Assembly: GCA_905182985.1 (NCBI GenBank)
Contig: CAJJDN010000132.1
Location: 101,631 to 165,630, forward strand
Reading direction: 5' to 3'
Length of the DNA: 64,000 nt
Origin: Paramecium sonneborni
Taxonomy: Eukaryota; Ciliophora; Oligohymenophorea; Peniculida; Parameciidae
Positions within the stretch are counted from its first letter, which is position 1. The number at the start of each line of letters is the position of its first letter. A program made the translations under genes and the position numbers. Under the pieces are notes generated by a model. It did not search any database and was not told the DNA's origin. It saw nothing but the letters and a program-made list of their open reading frames with translations. Below, in pieces: positions 27,550 to 41,200 of the stretch.

Positions 27550-28682
27550 CATAAATCTATTTCTAAACGTTTGGTACCAAGATTATATGAATGTTAAGAG
27601 GCATATTTGTTTTTCTAAATTTTCCCTCATTCACCATGATAAGAAATATGAAGAATTTCATTTCTTTGTCTTTATTTTTAGTATTTTTAATGTTTTATAA
27701 GTATTCATTTTCTGGAATAGAAAAACAAAACAAATTACTGACAAAGCTCAATATCCATAAACGAAATAATTCATTTTAATTAATTATTTTTTATATATAA
27801 ATAAATTAATCATGTTATCTTCTACTTTGCTTATAATTTAATTGATTTCTATCCCATTTCCAAAGATTGAGATGTAATTCCAAATATTTAAATATATCTT
27901 TTACAACATTGAGTTGAATTGGAATTAAAATATCTAACAGCCACCTTTTTTTATTCAATATTTGGAAAGCTCAAATATTATTTAAGATTTTGTATTGGTC
28001 CAAAAGATTGTAAGATTTCAATAATGTTTATTTTATCAGATGGAACATCTAATAATAGTATAGATTCTAATTAACATTTTTTCATAGCCTTTTCTAAGAG
28101 TTTAAGATCATGTTTGACAGGGTTTAATGATTCAATTAATTCATTTTGATAAGATTTTAATAATTATTATATACTAATCTTATTTTAGCAATTATGAGTC
28201 TATAAATCTTTATTCATTAAGAAATTGAAGCAATTCTTACAATAATTTAATTCAAAATCACAATTCGAATGCATTTCTATTTTAGTACATCCAAATTAAG
28301 AATTACGACATGAACCAGTATTACAATTATGATTTAGTAATTTAACATTCTACAAAATACAATTACATTTATTGCATTGTTTGTATGAATACATACATTT
28401 TTAGAGATGATAAAATACTTGATGAGCCTCGAATTCTTCACCACAAAATTATGGACATTTAATAATTCTATTTTAACAAATATCTTTATGAATATCTAAT
28501 TCTTATGCACTAAATTATCCATCACAATTAAATGGACATGATATAAGATTACAATATTTTTACTAATGAAGTTTAAGATCTTTAGTTTTACCTTTCCATT
28601 AACAATGTGGACATTTAACTTCAATGTTATCAATCAAAAACATAGTATTAAAATCAATTAAACTAAATTTCAATTTTTAATT
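27550..28682. repeat. Second copy of 1133-bp duplicated contig overlap
   Basis: Base-for-base repeat of 26416-27548. This copy is continuous with the 5' exon of the zinc-finger gene. Confidence 0.9.
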
Positions 28683-28965
28683 TGCTTAAAAAAATGGTAA
28701 TTAAATCATTACTTAAATAATTTGAAACATTTACTCTACAAAGAGGACAATTCATAGCTTATTTACTAACCCATTCATCAAGACAATCTCTACAGAATGT
28801 ATGTTTACAGTCTGGTAAAATTATTGGTATATCAAAAAGATTATAACAAATTGAACAAGTGAGTTCTTCATAAGGGGATTGAACAGAAGGATGTTCAATT
28901 ATTTAAGTAAAATAATCATCTTCAAACAATTCTTTAAGAATTGCCTCCTATTTTGATACTTACAT
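27810..28965 (-). CDS. RING finger / TRAF-type zinc finger protein with RRM-like tail
   Basis: One 28-nt intron (28685-28712) gives 375 residues. A C3HC4 RING near residues 35-80 (TCSICYNLFDIP, CKHTFCRDCLDEW, NCPLCRV) is followed by Cys/His-rich TRAF-type fingers (VKCPHCQWKGK, CPFNCDGQF, IKCPQFCGEEFEAHQ, GSCRNSQFGCTKIEMHSNC) to about residue 250. A RING plus TRAF fingers suggests an E3 ubiquitin ligase. The last 90 residues (SILLLDVPSDKINIIEILQ and KKVAVRYFNSNSTQCCKRYI) look like a degenerate RNA-recognition fold, an unusual ending. The intron was chosen because it joins RING and TRAF frames. This is the intact copy. Confidence 0.82.
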
Positions 28966-29026
28966 TTATGAATTTAATATAAAGAATTTTTAATAGAGAA
29001 AATTAAAATACTAATTTTATAATACA

Positions 29027-30666
29027 ATGGAAGATCATTAATTACTCTCCTTTATCAATAAAAGAATGTAATTTAGTTAACTAAAATATTAAATAAATGT
29101 AGAATCTATGTTATTTGATTCAAACAATTAAGAGATAAGTAAATTGTGAAGTAAATTATAATTCAAGTTAAAACAATTAATCAAATATTTTAATAACACA
29201 TCTAACTTTTCTAGATAATTTAACAATAAAATTTAGTAGTAGATCATATAAGTGCTTTAGTTTGTAAAAATATTTTAGTAAATGGTTTTATAGAAAGGAG
29301 ACTGTATATTATTTCTCTTTTATTTTAGTACTACTAAACTATTTAGAACAAGAGTTTTTAATACAAAATAAAATTGTTTAGCTTTAGCAACAATCTAATT
29401 TAAGAATTATATGATGAATACATTAAGAATATTAGATTTGAAGGATACAGCATTAGAGGAATTGCTGAAAGTAATCGCATTTATAAAAATATATTTTAAG
29501 GATTAGAATATTGAACTTTAATTTGATTTAGAAGAGACTTAATAGTTTATGAATAGGCAAACATAAGAAGAATAAAATGGTATTATTTTGAAGAATATAA
29601 AAAGATTTTATTAGAAATTATATCTTATTTAATTTGAAAAATAACAAAGGCTTTATTTAAAATTTGAAATTATGGAGATTGAAATACAGAGTTTAAAATA
29701 ATGATTAATTAAAATCGAATACAAACATCTAAGTTCATTTTCTTGATTGGTCAGAATAAGTTAAGGATATTATAGATAAATTATAGATGACTTATTATTT
29801 TAAATTAGGAAAGTTCTATTTAGCAGATGTAAATGATAAATTTGCATTTAAACCATTAAATTGTATATCTTAGATATATGAAAAAAAGAAGAATAATTTT
29901 GTTATAATAGATTCTTTGTAAAATCTTATTAGAAATCATGTATATGATTATAATAAGATATAAGTTATATTTGGTAATAAATCTCCTAAAGAAGTTTTGA
30001 TATCTTTTCTTGAGATTTTGGATTGGTGTTAGGACATCTTAAAGTGGGAGAAAGTATTTATAAATTGAAGATTTAGATAATATAAAACTTTGTTGAGAAT
30101 ATTAAAAAAGAATATTAAAGAACAATATCATACAATGATAGTTCAGGAGATGGAGGTTTTGAAATGGAAGAATATCTTGAAACAATTCTTACTGATATTA
30201 TTACTAAATATGAAGAAAGAATAGATAAATAAATAAATTATAAATTTATTGATATTGATTAATTAGATAATTAGAAAATAGAGGGAATTCTTTATGAAAT
30301 AACAAAAGATGGTATAGATTTTTATAATGATGAATTTATGATATGTGGAAGTGTTTAATTTTCAGTGTAATAAAAAAGTAGGTTGATTGGTAAAATAGGA
30401 TAATTAGTAATGGATATGCCAGAAATATAAAAGTAATTGATTTGAAATTAATTAGAATAAATTTTATAATGAATGAATTAAGTTAGGAATATTTATAAAC
30501 TTTATGGTAATGTAAAAATTTTAAGGAAAAGTTAATTAAGTAAAGATAATATAAAAATTAGATTATTTTTATTTAGAATAAGATATTAGATAGAAATAGA
30601 AAATTAAAGGTAAGAGAGATTAGATAAGGAAATATTAATAGAGATATGAACAATTTAGTAGAGTGA
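29027..30666 (+). CDS. Conserved-looking protein of unknown function, 504 aa
   Basis: Five introns (29139-29167, 29304-29328, 29580-29604, 30054-30076, 30433-30455; 23-29 nt) are needed and together restore a single frame of 505 codons. That is strong internal evidence for a real gene. The protein is mostly helical without membrane segments. Recognisable stretches are LVVDHISALVCKNILVNGF, KLGKFYLADVNDKF and GDGGFEMEEYLETI. I do not recognise the family. It is divergent from the RING gene (62 bases between starts) and sits 48 bases before the SHIPPO-like gene. Confidence 0.65.
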
Positions 30667-30714
30667 ATAAGTTTAATTATTATTAATAAATTAATTAAAT
30701 AATAAATATATAAA

Positions 30715-31706
30715 ATGGCAGAAACAAAAGAAGAAGTTAAAGCTTAGCCAAAAGTGTATTCATATGCAGACTTAATTGAATTTGAAAATAAATAAGCTTT
30801 TAGTTCTATAGGGAAAATGCCAATTTCAACAAAGTAAACACTACCAAGTTACAGTTTCGGTTCTGCTGAACGTGCAAATTAAGCAAAACTTTATCATAAT
30901 AAAGAACTAGCAAGGATAGATTTTGCAGGTATGATAAGTATATAAAACAAATAGGAAAATCAAGTCCTGGACCAGTTTATAATGTGAGAGGAGGAGATCA
31001 ATTTTATTATACAAAAGACGCAGATACAAAGATCGGAACAGAGGCTCGCAATACTCTTAATACAGGAGCTAAATTTGATTATTATTAAAGGAAGGATGTA
31101 GATGTAAAACTATAATTGTTATTAAAAAGTTTGAACCATAAGAAGCTGATTTAATTAGAAAAACAAAAGCAGCATCAGTAAAAATAGGATTAGAATCAAG
31201 AGTATTTATTAACTTTTAATATTTATTTTAATAGTTTCCTCCTGAGAAAAGATTAAAAGGAACACCTGGTCCATAATATGATCCAGCTATAAAACCAGAA
31301 GTTCCAACTCCACCTTAATTTTCTTTTGGATATAGAAGAGATATTCCTGGAGCATCTGCATTAGCACCAACATGTTCAACTCCAGTTATTGTTGGACCTG
31401 GAGCTTATTTATAAAAACCACCTGCTAATACAAGTAATTTAGAAGATGCCTCTCATTGGACTATTCCTAAAGGACCTAAAATAGGAAAAATCTTTGAAGG
31501 ATGGGATAAAAATCAAACTTATGATACTAAATAGTAAACTTAATAAGATAAAAAGGGTTGCCGTCGGAGTATAAGTTAATTCTAAAAAGAAATCATATCC
31601 TGCATTCAGTGTTGGGAAATCAACTAGAGAAGCTAAAGTTGGACATTTTAAATAATTAATGGTCAAAGTCCCTTCAAAGGTACACATTCCTCATCCTAAA
31701 ATTTGA
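30715..31706 (+). CDS. SHIPPO/ODF3-type (STPGP-repeat) protein; one frame break
   Basis: Introns 30929-30954 (26 nt), 31104-31129 (26 nt) and 31202-31234 (33 nt) link exons of about 280 residues. Pro-Gly-Pro repeats of the SHIPPO type are present: GKSSPGPVYNVRGG, KGTPGPQYDPAIKP and VGPGAYLQKPP, with related spacing near FSFGYRRDIPG and FSVGKSTREAKVG. Proteins with these repeats (ODF3/CIMAP, STPG) bind microtubules of axonemes. After DKK the frame needs one base fewer at the A5G3 run (31550-31557). Removing one restores VAVGVQVNSKKKSYPAF and the true C-terminus. The alternative is a 19-nt intron with an atypical GTTGCC donor. Confidence 0.78.
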
Positions 31707-31813
31707 TTATTTAAAATACATATAATATATTATTATATAAATCTATATATATATTATATTATTATTATTTTATAGATTTATTTAAATAAATTTATATTCA
31801 TATTATTTAATTA

Positions 31814-33172
31814 TCATAAACTAATATGGGTTCTACCTCTAATGTTTACACATTCCCATTAATATTATTTAAAACAATCCTAATTGCAAAACCATTAACC
31901 TATATCATAATATGCTTAAGCAATATCAATTTATTTAGCACATGATTGAGATCGACAGAGATACTAAAATTTATATTTAAATTTATTTTACTATGTTTTG
32001 TAATTTAAATTATTCAACACACTCCTTTGTACAAAATTCTTTTCCATTTATATTTATTACATATTTCTAATCAAATAATCTATAACATTAATAACATGAT
32101 GTTTTATCTATAATAACTGGTTAGTAATCAGTTCCTTAATTTTAATCATAATCAATATCAAACATTTTCCATTCATTTCCTCCTGATAATAAAAATTTCA
32201 TTTTATTTCTTTATTATTCTTCTTTTTTATTCTGTCTACTTGAAATATACCCTAAAGATTCATCTTCTATCAATATTTCTTCTGTATGTTATATTGCTTA
32301 TTCCTTCTATTCTTTTTATTACTTCTATTATTATTATCTATATTCCATAACTGCTTCTTAAAATAATCTATGTTATTCTTCCTCATCATATATTTCTGAA
32401 TTCTCTATCTCATTTATATGACTCTACGATTCTTTTAAACGTTATGCTTGTTTTTAAGATTATATAACTCTTTTTTCTTCAATCTCAGTTAATTTTTACA
32501 CACGATTCAATAGTTTTCTTGCTTCCATAGGTGGTATATTCATATCTTTTAAATGATCCACAGATATTTCTTTTAACAGATCCATTTCATCAAAACCATT
32601 TTCAAGTATCACTCCTGCATGTTTATCAAGATTAATTGATGTAAGGAATTTCACAACTTCATTACAGTATTCTAACTAACCTAAACTTCTAACATTTACA
32701 TTATTAGACTTAAAGTGCACGTTTCAAATTTTCATTTGCTGAATTCTTCCCTGCTAAATTCAAACTCTATGTCAAATAACTCTCATTCTATGCTCTTTAA
32801 CTCTCTGATTATTTGCTTTATTTTGATAATGAACTTGAACGAGATGAAGGTCGAGATACTACTTTCCCTAATTTATTTTTCTATTGTAATGTCTTTGCAA
32901 CTTCTCTATGTTTCTCTAAAACATGTTTCCCATAATCTATTGTATTTACTAGCCATTTACTTCTCAAAGGAACATTTGTTGATGCTGCTGACCATCTTGT
33001 CGATCCTTAACTTACTAACATTCTTTCTTTATTAGACTCTTTTTAAGATTACAATATTTGTTTCAGTCCTACTATTCTTTATTCCTACCAGAATATATAA
33101 TAATCTAACCATGATATCCACTTCTACTTATAATTTTTAAGTGTTTCCTTTACTTTGACTCTTCTTTTTCAT
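31814..33172 (-). CDS. SAM-domain protein with two C-terminal cysteine motifs
   Basis: Introns at 33085-33109 (25 nt, GTTAG donor), 32681-32699 (19 nt, shortest accepted) and 31964-31991 (28 nt) give 428 residues in frame. A sterile alpha motif is clear in the middle (EVVKFLTSINLDKHAGVIL, then EISVDHLKDMNIPPMEARK). It is followed by a Gln/Glu-rich coiled coil. The C-terminus has two similar cysteine modules, CYQCYRLFDQ..EFCTKEC and CRSQSCAKQ..WFCNQDC, likely zinc-binding treble clefs. SAM domains mediate oligomerisation. The overall architecture is not one I know. Confidence 0.72.
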
Positions 33173-33439
33173 TATTAAATTTATTATTCTTATTATTATT
33201 CTAATCTTATTATTATTCTAATCTAATTATTTATAAGTTCTCTAAAAAATTATTATTATTATTATTATTAATATAATAACAAATTAAGTTAAATAGAATC
33301 ACAAATTTAATATAACAATCAATAACTTTTATAAAGTTTGATTGTTTTCTAATTTCATAAAAGTTCGTTAGATTTAATTTGTAAACTGAAAATATGAATA
33401 ATAATTGTAATATAAAAAACTTAAATTAATATATATATA

Positions 33440-34624
33440 TCAGTAGAATTCAAAAATAGTTTTAATATAAAATGAAACATGCTTCTTATAAATTTGCTGA
33501 TTAGAATAATGTTATAAAAGATCCAATAATTAAGAAGGATTATTTTTATCTCTCATTTTTTTAGCTACATTAGAGATAGTTGATCTATCTAAAGAATGAT
33601 TAGACTTTGCTAGATAAATGAGTTCACCAACATTAAATTAAATTGTAGTAGTTTCCGGACCTTTAAAATTAAAAGCAAAGTCTTCCTCTTAAAATTTAGA
33701 TAATTAACTATAATTAAGATCGATATAGGCTAAGATTAGTTCAGGAATACCACGAATCATTCCTCTAACAATTAAATAATCCCAACATCTTATACAATCT
33801 TCCATTTTGAATACATATGTGAAAAGAGATAAAATCATTTTACTAAGCCAAAAAGAATCACTTATATCACTTAAGTTAAGTTTTGGAAATTTCTTTTTAA
33901 TTTGATAATGTATCAACTTAGTCAAATAAAAATGAAGAGGCATTTCATTAGTGAAAGCAAAACATAGAAGGTGTTATTCATTAATAAGCATTTACATAAA
34001 GGCTTAAAATACTTGATGTTCATCACAACCAGATACAATAAGAAGAACAGCACAAATAAAATTCATGCCTTAACAATAACCCATTGATGGTAAAGCATTT
34101 GATATTGCCCATAGAATTCTTTTTAATTATTCTTATCCACAACTTTTATGTTTAAATAATGCATAATCAACAAGAGTACGATCAATATCTTTTATAATAT
34201 TAGATATGTCTGTTGGTGGATTTTCTAAATATTTTTCATATGGAATATTTGGTTAAGTTTTTGTTAACAAATTCAACCAACTAAGCCATCTTAATTATTT
34301 AGGTGGTCCTAATAAGACTAGTTCCTTGAATTCAGGTTTAACAATTAAAGAATCAATAGTTTGTTATGAATCATTAATCATACTAAGATTATTATTAACA
34401 GCTTCTGACCATTTTGATTAAGCTAATTTGTTACGATATTAAGGCAGAGCTTAACCACATTCATATAGAGTGAAAAAATCTGGGTTGTTTTCTTTATCTA
34501 TCAAAGTTTATATACACGAGCCAGATTTTAAATCTTCTCTATTCCATTTTGTTTTTGTTTTTGGTTAAGTGTGATGAATTCGATTGACAGGTATTTCAGC
34601 TAAACAGACATTGTTATTTCCCAT
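33440..34624 (-). CDS. TBC-domain Rab GTPase-activating protein
   Basis: An intronless frame of 394 residues. The TBC domain spans about 100-310 and has both catalytic fingers: the arginine in IIKDIDRTLVDY and the glutamine in GYCQGMNFICAVLL. The conserved C-terminal part MILSLFTYVFKMEDCIRCWD is present. TBC proteins speed GTP hydrolysis on Rabs and so switch off vesicle-transport steps. No additional lipid-binding domain is seen, and the Rab partner is not predictable. The start codon is 37 bases from the stop of the next gene upstream on the same strand. Confidence 0.9.
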
Positions 34625-34661
34625 TTTTAGATAAATAAAAATATTATTAAATAGATAAGGC

Positions 34662-35216
34662 TCAATTAAAATTAAAAATCTCGTTAATTAAACAATTAGC
34701 TTTATCTAAGGCCTCAGAATTAGTTTTTACTTTCTTTTTCTAAACTTTTATTTGTTCACTTGATTCACTTGTTTCAGAATTATTATCTAAATTTTATTAT
34801 TTAATTGTCCTTTTTCGGAGGTTTATTGTGTTTTGATCATTTTCATTGTTAATTTTACATTTTGATGGAGATTCTTTCTTTTAAGTCTTTCTAGACTTCT
34901 TGCCTATCTTAATTTATTCACCGAACTAACGTATAATCATATTCTCAAGTTCTTCAAAAGAATCATATATTCCTTGTTTATTTAATTCAGATTCTTCTAC
35001 TTAACTTTTTATTGATTCTATTTTATCTTTTATTGGCTAATATTCTTGTTCTACTCCTTTAACTAGATTTTGTAATTTCAATATTTCTTGATTTTTTTCT
35101 ATAACACTTTATTTGAGTTTGTTTAACTACTTTATAACTAAAATAGGATTTTAGATATTACTCTCTTAGTTTTCAGAATAAATTTGGTCACATTGTTATT
35201 AGAAAGACTCAATCAT
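34662..35216 (-). CDS. Small coiled-coil protein, 184 aa
   Basis: An intronless frame starting MIESFQQQCDQIYSE. Residues 20-95 form a coiled coil (VIEKNQEILKLQNLVKG and PIKDKIESIKSQVEESE). The second half is basic and Ser/Lys-rich (KIGKKSRKTQKKES, IKVQKKKVKT), which suggests a nuclear or nucleic-acid-associated protein. No family was recognised. Its ATG overlaps the end of the GCN1 reading frame, which is unusual for a eukaryote. Confidence 0.6.
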
Positions 35217-38200
35217 TATTATTATGTCTGTTATTTAATATATTTTATATCATTATAATCTTGATAACGCACTTAAAATTTGTGGAATTTCCATGAATTT
35301 GGGTTTTAATTATTACTTAACCTAAATATTGGGGAATTTTCTTAAGTTTCTCAATATTTGAAGCACATAAGTCATATTTTCATTAGTATTGACTTATTCT
35401 ATAGCATATGCTATTATATCAGGTAATAAATCTTTCATTTAATATCTTACAAATTGTAATTTTAATAGCAAACCATATTGATCAAATTTCATATATTTTT
35501 GAACATATTGCTCTTTGTTATTTTTATTTGTATAATTATAAGTTTACGCAAGAATATGAGCTAAAATAGAATATAATTAAATAGATACCTAGACGATTTA
35601 ATTCACAAGGAGAAGCTAAATCAAATTTTGAAGATTGAATACACTTTTCAAAATATTATTTTGAGAGAGTGAAAAATCTTTCCAAAACAGCTGACGAATA
35701 AACTTATTCTTATTAATCTTTAATAGCTTTTTTAACAATTTTCAAATGACATTCTCTTGCTTCTTAAGTAACACTTTATACACCCTTATTAAATAATTGA
35801 TTAAGAAGTAAATCCTATAATGAATATAATTACAATAATACTTTTTTATCATGCATTTTAAGGAATTAACTGTAATTCTTAGATAATTGTTTTAATCCTC
35901 CATCTACTAAATTAATGTCAATAATCAATTTTTCATAGGTGATAGCTAATTATGGCTTGAATTTCTATAGTTCAAGACCCTTCTCCTAAGATTAATGTAT
36001 TAATTATAAAGCAAGAACTTTGAGTTCATTATTGCCTTTATAATTAAGAATACGTATAAGAGCACCAACTAATTTTAGAATATAGATTTGAAGTTATTGA
36101 TAATCAGCAGATCTAATTAAGATTTTCATGAAGTCATAAGCGTATTTAAATGTTTCTTCTTTACCAAACACAAAACTATCAATTAGCATAGAAACATAAG
36201 GTTCTATTCCTGCTCCATCTTAAAGACTTAATCCAGGTATTACATTATTATTGATACGATTCATAAAGCAAGTATGAATATTACGCATATTATCAAAATG
36301 ATGTTGCTTATCTAATGTATTATTAATTGCATAAAGAATCTTATTAGCTAAATTGTAGAATTACTCTAATTATTACTTAGAGAGACTATTTGATTAAAGG
36401 TATAAGAAAGGAGTGACTTTTTCAATAATTGCTTATGAAAATTATTAATGATCTTCAGATGTATTTTTTAAGAAGTATTACAAAACTTCCAAGGGAATAA
36501 GACAATGTTTATAATCATTTGGATGTGCTTCTGATTCAAAAATAGGTTTACTCTTAATTGATAATTATCTAAGAATATCTTCAATAAATAATGCTAAATA
36601 ATTTTCAATATCAGATTTTATGTGAATACTCAATTATTAAATACAATAGATGAGTGATTCAGTTCTGTCATTCCATTCATTGTGATCATTAAATTCAGCA
36701 CATAAATAAAGATCATTAAACAATATTTGAATAGGTATTTTGTTTTCATATTTTTTATAAATGACACTTGAGAATGTAGAAGCATTATTAGTGAGAATAT
36801 CAATTTTAAATTAATGTAAAGGTGGTACTAAAATCAATACAATTAAATAGTGTAATACAAGAGTCTAATTTAATGAACACAATCTTTAAAATACTTCTAA
36901 ATAACCTGAATATTTTGGATCATTTTCATCCATAGCAGCTAATTCAATTAAATAAGGTTCAATTATCAATTCAACAAAAGTAGTTTATTTTACTTTATTA
37001 ATCATTGTTCCAATAGATTAAAATAATTATTACTTAATCATATTATCTTTACAGAATATATATATTCTTGAATATTCAATAAATTGATCTCTGTATCTTG
37101 TAGCTATATCTAATGAAATGTGTATATAAATCTAATTCAATACTGAATAAGCTCCCTTGACTAAGGATAAATTGTCTTAGTAATTTTATAAGACAAATCC
37201 AATATGATTGAATGCTTCACTCATTTATGTCTCACCATATTTTTCACAGAAATTTCTAATACTATTAATACCATTTTAGACAACACCATCTCTACTCATA
37301 ATATTACATAATTAAATAACATATTGTTTAAGTCCTTTCTTTAATGTTTTTGGAGTATTATCTATAAATTCTTTCCAAATAGCAACAGCATTTTGTCTAA
37401 CCACATCAGCAACATCTTATTACATTGTATACAAAGTCATCAAATTCAAATAATATAAATCAATATTAATATATTATTGACTGTCTGGATTGTTTAATTG
37501 AGCAAATACATACTTCTGAGTTATTTTAAGCATTTCTCCGCTCAATATAGTTCCTGCATTACGTTTCTTTGCATCCTCATTTAACATTGTTTCTGTTAAT
37601 GATGGATATAATAATTCATTTTATAATATACCGAAATTCTTAATTAAAATCTTTAACACTCTCAAAGTAATACTACTTACAACATCATCTTCATGACTTA
37701 CACATTCATAAACATTTTCAATCACATCTTTAACGTAATTCTCAAACTTCTATTATAAAATACTTGGAATATAAATAAATATTCCTATATATCCTTCTTT
37801 AACAAATATTTCAGGTCTTTAAATTTAAGTGAATATAAATTAAAGTGATTCCTCTAAAAAGGTATCTCCATGAATACATGATATTTCAGCAAATGCATGA
37901 GCTGCCCCTGATCTCTTATTTGTACTTGCTTCCTTATTTTCTAATACATCCCATATAAATTTAAAGAATTACTTAGTATTCTCAATTCCTATCTTTTTAG
38001 ATAATTAACCTATTGCTTTTGCTGCTACTGTTCTAACCTCTAATAATGGATCTCCTATTACTACTTCTAATCCACCAACAATTAAATTCATATATGGTAC
38101 TAGATCATCACTTTTCTATATCAAATGAGGCAAACCTCCTATTAATATTGATGCTTAACTCCTTTAATTACTATCTTATGCTCTTAAACCATAATCTATT

Positions 38201-41200
38201 ATTGGAATCAATAATGACATTGCTGGAGCATCTATATAATGTCTAAACTTTGTTTCCAATACTACTTATAATCCTCTTAAATTCTCATCATATGGATTTG
38301 ATAATGAAATAATCAATATATCTGCAATACTAGAAATTTCAGGATTCTTTATTGTTGATCCTATTTCATTCAATGATTTATTTGCTTCTGCTTTTACATC
38401 AGGATGAGTATCAGAAATCGCTTTTGATATAGAATTTACAATCTAAGGGAGACAACTTGATAATTATTTTGGTGAACAATGTGCCAAATGTCCTAATGCC
38501 CAAATATTTGCCACTTTAGCTCTCCATTATGTATCAGAATCTAAACCTTCAAGTAATGGTTAAAGCATTATCTTAACTCCATAACTAGAGAGTGATTATA
38601 ATAATCTACTAGCATTCGTCATTGCTAAATTACGTACTTCTACTTTTCCTTCTCCAAAATATTTCATTAAAATTCCCATCACTTTTAATACATATGGTTC
38701 TAATATTTTCTAGAATAAATCAATCATTGCTTATAATTATATCAAAACATAAAATTTATCTTCTAAACTCTCCTTTCTCTCTTTTACTTCTAATAATTCA
38801 AATATTCCTAACTTTTCCATCATTTCCACTCCTAACCCTTTTATTAAACCTGCTATCATATATGCATTTCCTCTCTTTACATTCTCATCCTTCTCTAATT
38901 TATTAGATTTCAACAATTCAATAACAAGATTCTCTGTATCAGGGAAAAAACTCAATAACTCTTATAATGAACGGGCTAATTCCAATTGTGAATCTTTATC
39001 ACTATTTCTGAACAATTAAACAATTTATTCTTAAGTTTTTCTTTAGTTGTGTCCTTACAAAAATTATGACAATACGCCCAAATATGTTATAGCACGTATT
39101 GATGCACATACATTTTTAGATTAAAGATGAGCTTCTATTTAAATTAGAATATCATTTGAATTTTCTTTACCAAGTAATTTTATTAATTAAACACCTGCCT
39201 CTCTGCAAAGTACTGCCAATTATTGCCTTTCTGGAGTTGATGAATATTAAATTAATAAATCTATTGTTTTTCCTATCAAATGTTTAGGATATATATTTAA
39301 TTATTTGCTAACAAAATAAGGAAAAAATTCCAATTATTCTTCTTATAATTATTAATCAACAACTAATTTAGATGCTGCTTATATTATCATTTCTGGAAAT
39401 CCATTTACTTCATTCAAAATGTTAATCATGACTTCACTATGTTCTCTAGGGAATTTCTTCACAAAACTAACTATATCCCATTTTTAGAGCTAATTCAAAA
39501 CTTTAAATTCTTTATCTACAAAAGGTAAAGCAGCTTCTTTGGTTTCATCAAATTCAGCCAAGACTCTAACTTTAATATGAATATCAAAATTATCAGGCAA
39601 ACTTGGTATTGTTTTTAAGATTAAATTTTAAGCTTCTGGAACTAGATTCAAAATATTATTAAAAAATAAATCATAATGTTACTAACTATCCTTATTAAAG
39701 ATCAATTATAACACATGTCCTGCATTTTTTGCATGTCCACAAATATTTATATTTACAACAAATGGTGTAAAATACTCATTTATTGTTAATTAATCTTTAT
39801 ATTTTAAAATAATTGAAAAAGTCTTAAATTTTGTAATAGGAGTAAAAGCATTTTAATTTATTATGTAAAGATTCATTAAATGAATTAGATGAATTGGTGG
39901 ATTTTAGATTTCTTTCAAAAGACAATCTTAAAATTGGTTAATTTTTTCTAAGATTTTGTCGTTTGGTATAGAATTCATACTACGTTCTAAAAAGAAAAAA
40001 GTAAGAGGCCATTTAAATTACTACAATAATGGATTAGTTTCAAAATATTTTAATAGGAACATACAGCAATCATATCTTGTGGAGATTTCTTTTGCAAAAG
40101 CAGATATTTAATTAAAGTATTTAGTAATAAATTATTCTTTGGACTTTGTATATAGTATACCTTCAAATAATTTTAAACATAATGAATATTATTAACACAT
40201 TTTATTCTTTTATTTTAATAACATTTGTTACTTTGCTTCTCCTTCATCCATAAGTACTGCATTATTGTTTTCAAATTTTTTAAGTTCTTACTATAATTAC
40301 AATTCAGATTCATCAAGTGGCTTATCATTAGTCATTACTTTTAATCCTGATTACTATAAATTAGTATGATTTAACTATTATATTTATATCTATTCCAATT
40401 ATTCATCTAAGTGATCTAAACTACTTAATTTATTAATATTATTAGGATTAACCCATTCTTCAATAGGTTTAACAATATCATCAATAAAACCTTAATCAAC
40501 TAAAAGTCTGCAATAATTAATAGTAGATTAAACTGTATAAGGATTATTGCTCATCAATCCACGATTTGTAAACCAACTTATTGGATTCACTTCAATATCA
40601 TATTTTGGTAAATTGTTTTTGAATTGAGAAATGAATGTATGTGAAAAGGTTGTGTAGATGTATTATGGATTTTCAATTTAAGTATTTGCAATTTAATTTT
40701 TAATCAATCTTACAAAATGAACTAATCTGTCTTTCCTGAAATTTATTCCTTCACCTTAATATGGGTTGATTTAATATAGAAATTCATGTAATGTCTTAAA
40801 TATTTTATTGTAAAGTATATTAATATCGATTGCTTAAAATAGTTTTAATAATTCTAATGATTATTTCACATTTACACTATTCTTAACTTTTCCACTAAAT
40901 GCAATTAAAGTAATCAATGGCAATAAATAATTAAATTGATCATTTTCATCATATGTTATTGCTTAATATACTAATAAGCAATCCAAAAATAATTAACTCT
41001 CATTTTAACATGATGGGGATATCAAGTATTTTAATTAACACAAATGACTTTTAGAATTGAAAATGTCTGTATTCTTATTAAGATTTTCATTGATTGTAAT
41101 CATCAATTTGGCTGGAGCATCTTCTTCACAAAAAAGAGCATATAAAACAACACATTTTAATTAGGCTAAGAACATTACTGGTTAAGTAACAACTTTAGCA

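Noticed and set aside
26457..27779. Two identical 62-codon plus-strand ORFs starting MLRGIFVFLNF
   Set aside because: They run opposite to and partly over the zinc-finger gene 3' end, exist twice only because of the overlap artefact, and show no domain beyond AT-driven hydrophobic residues.
33240..33275. (ATT)n simple repeat as a possible regulatory element
   Set aside because: Simple repeats are expected at this AT content; nothing else marks the site.
38046..38955. Leucine-rich plus-strand ORFs around 38.0-38.9 kb
   Set aside because: They are antisense shadows of GCN1 HEAT repeats; the minus strand carries the conserved KGLG motif.
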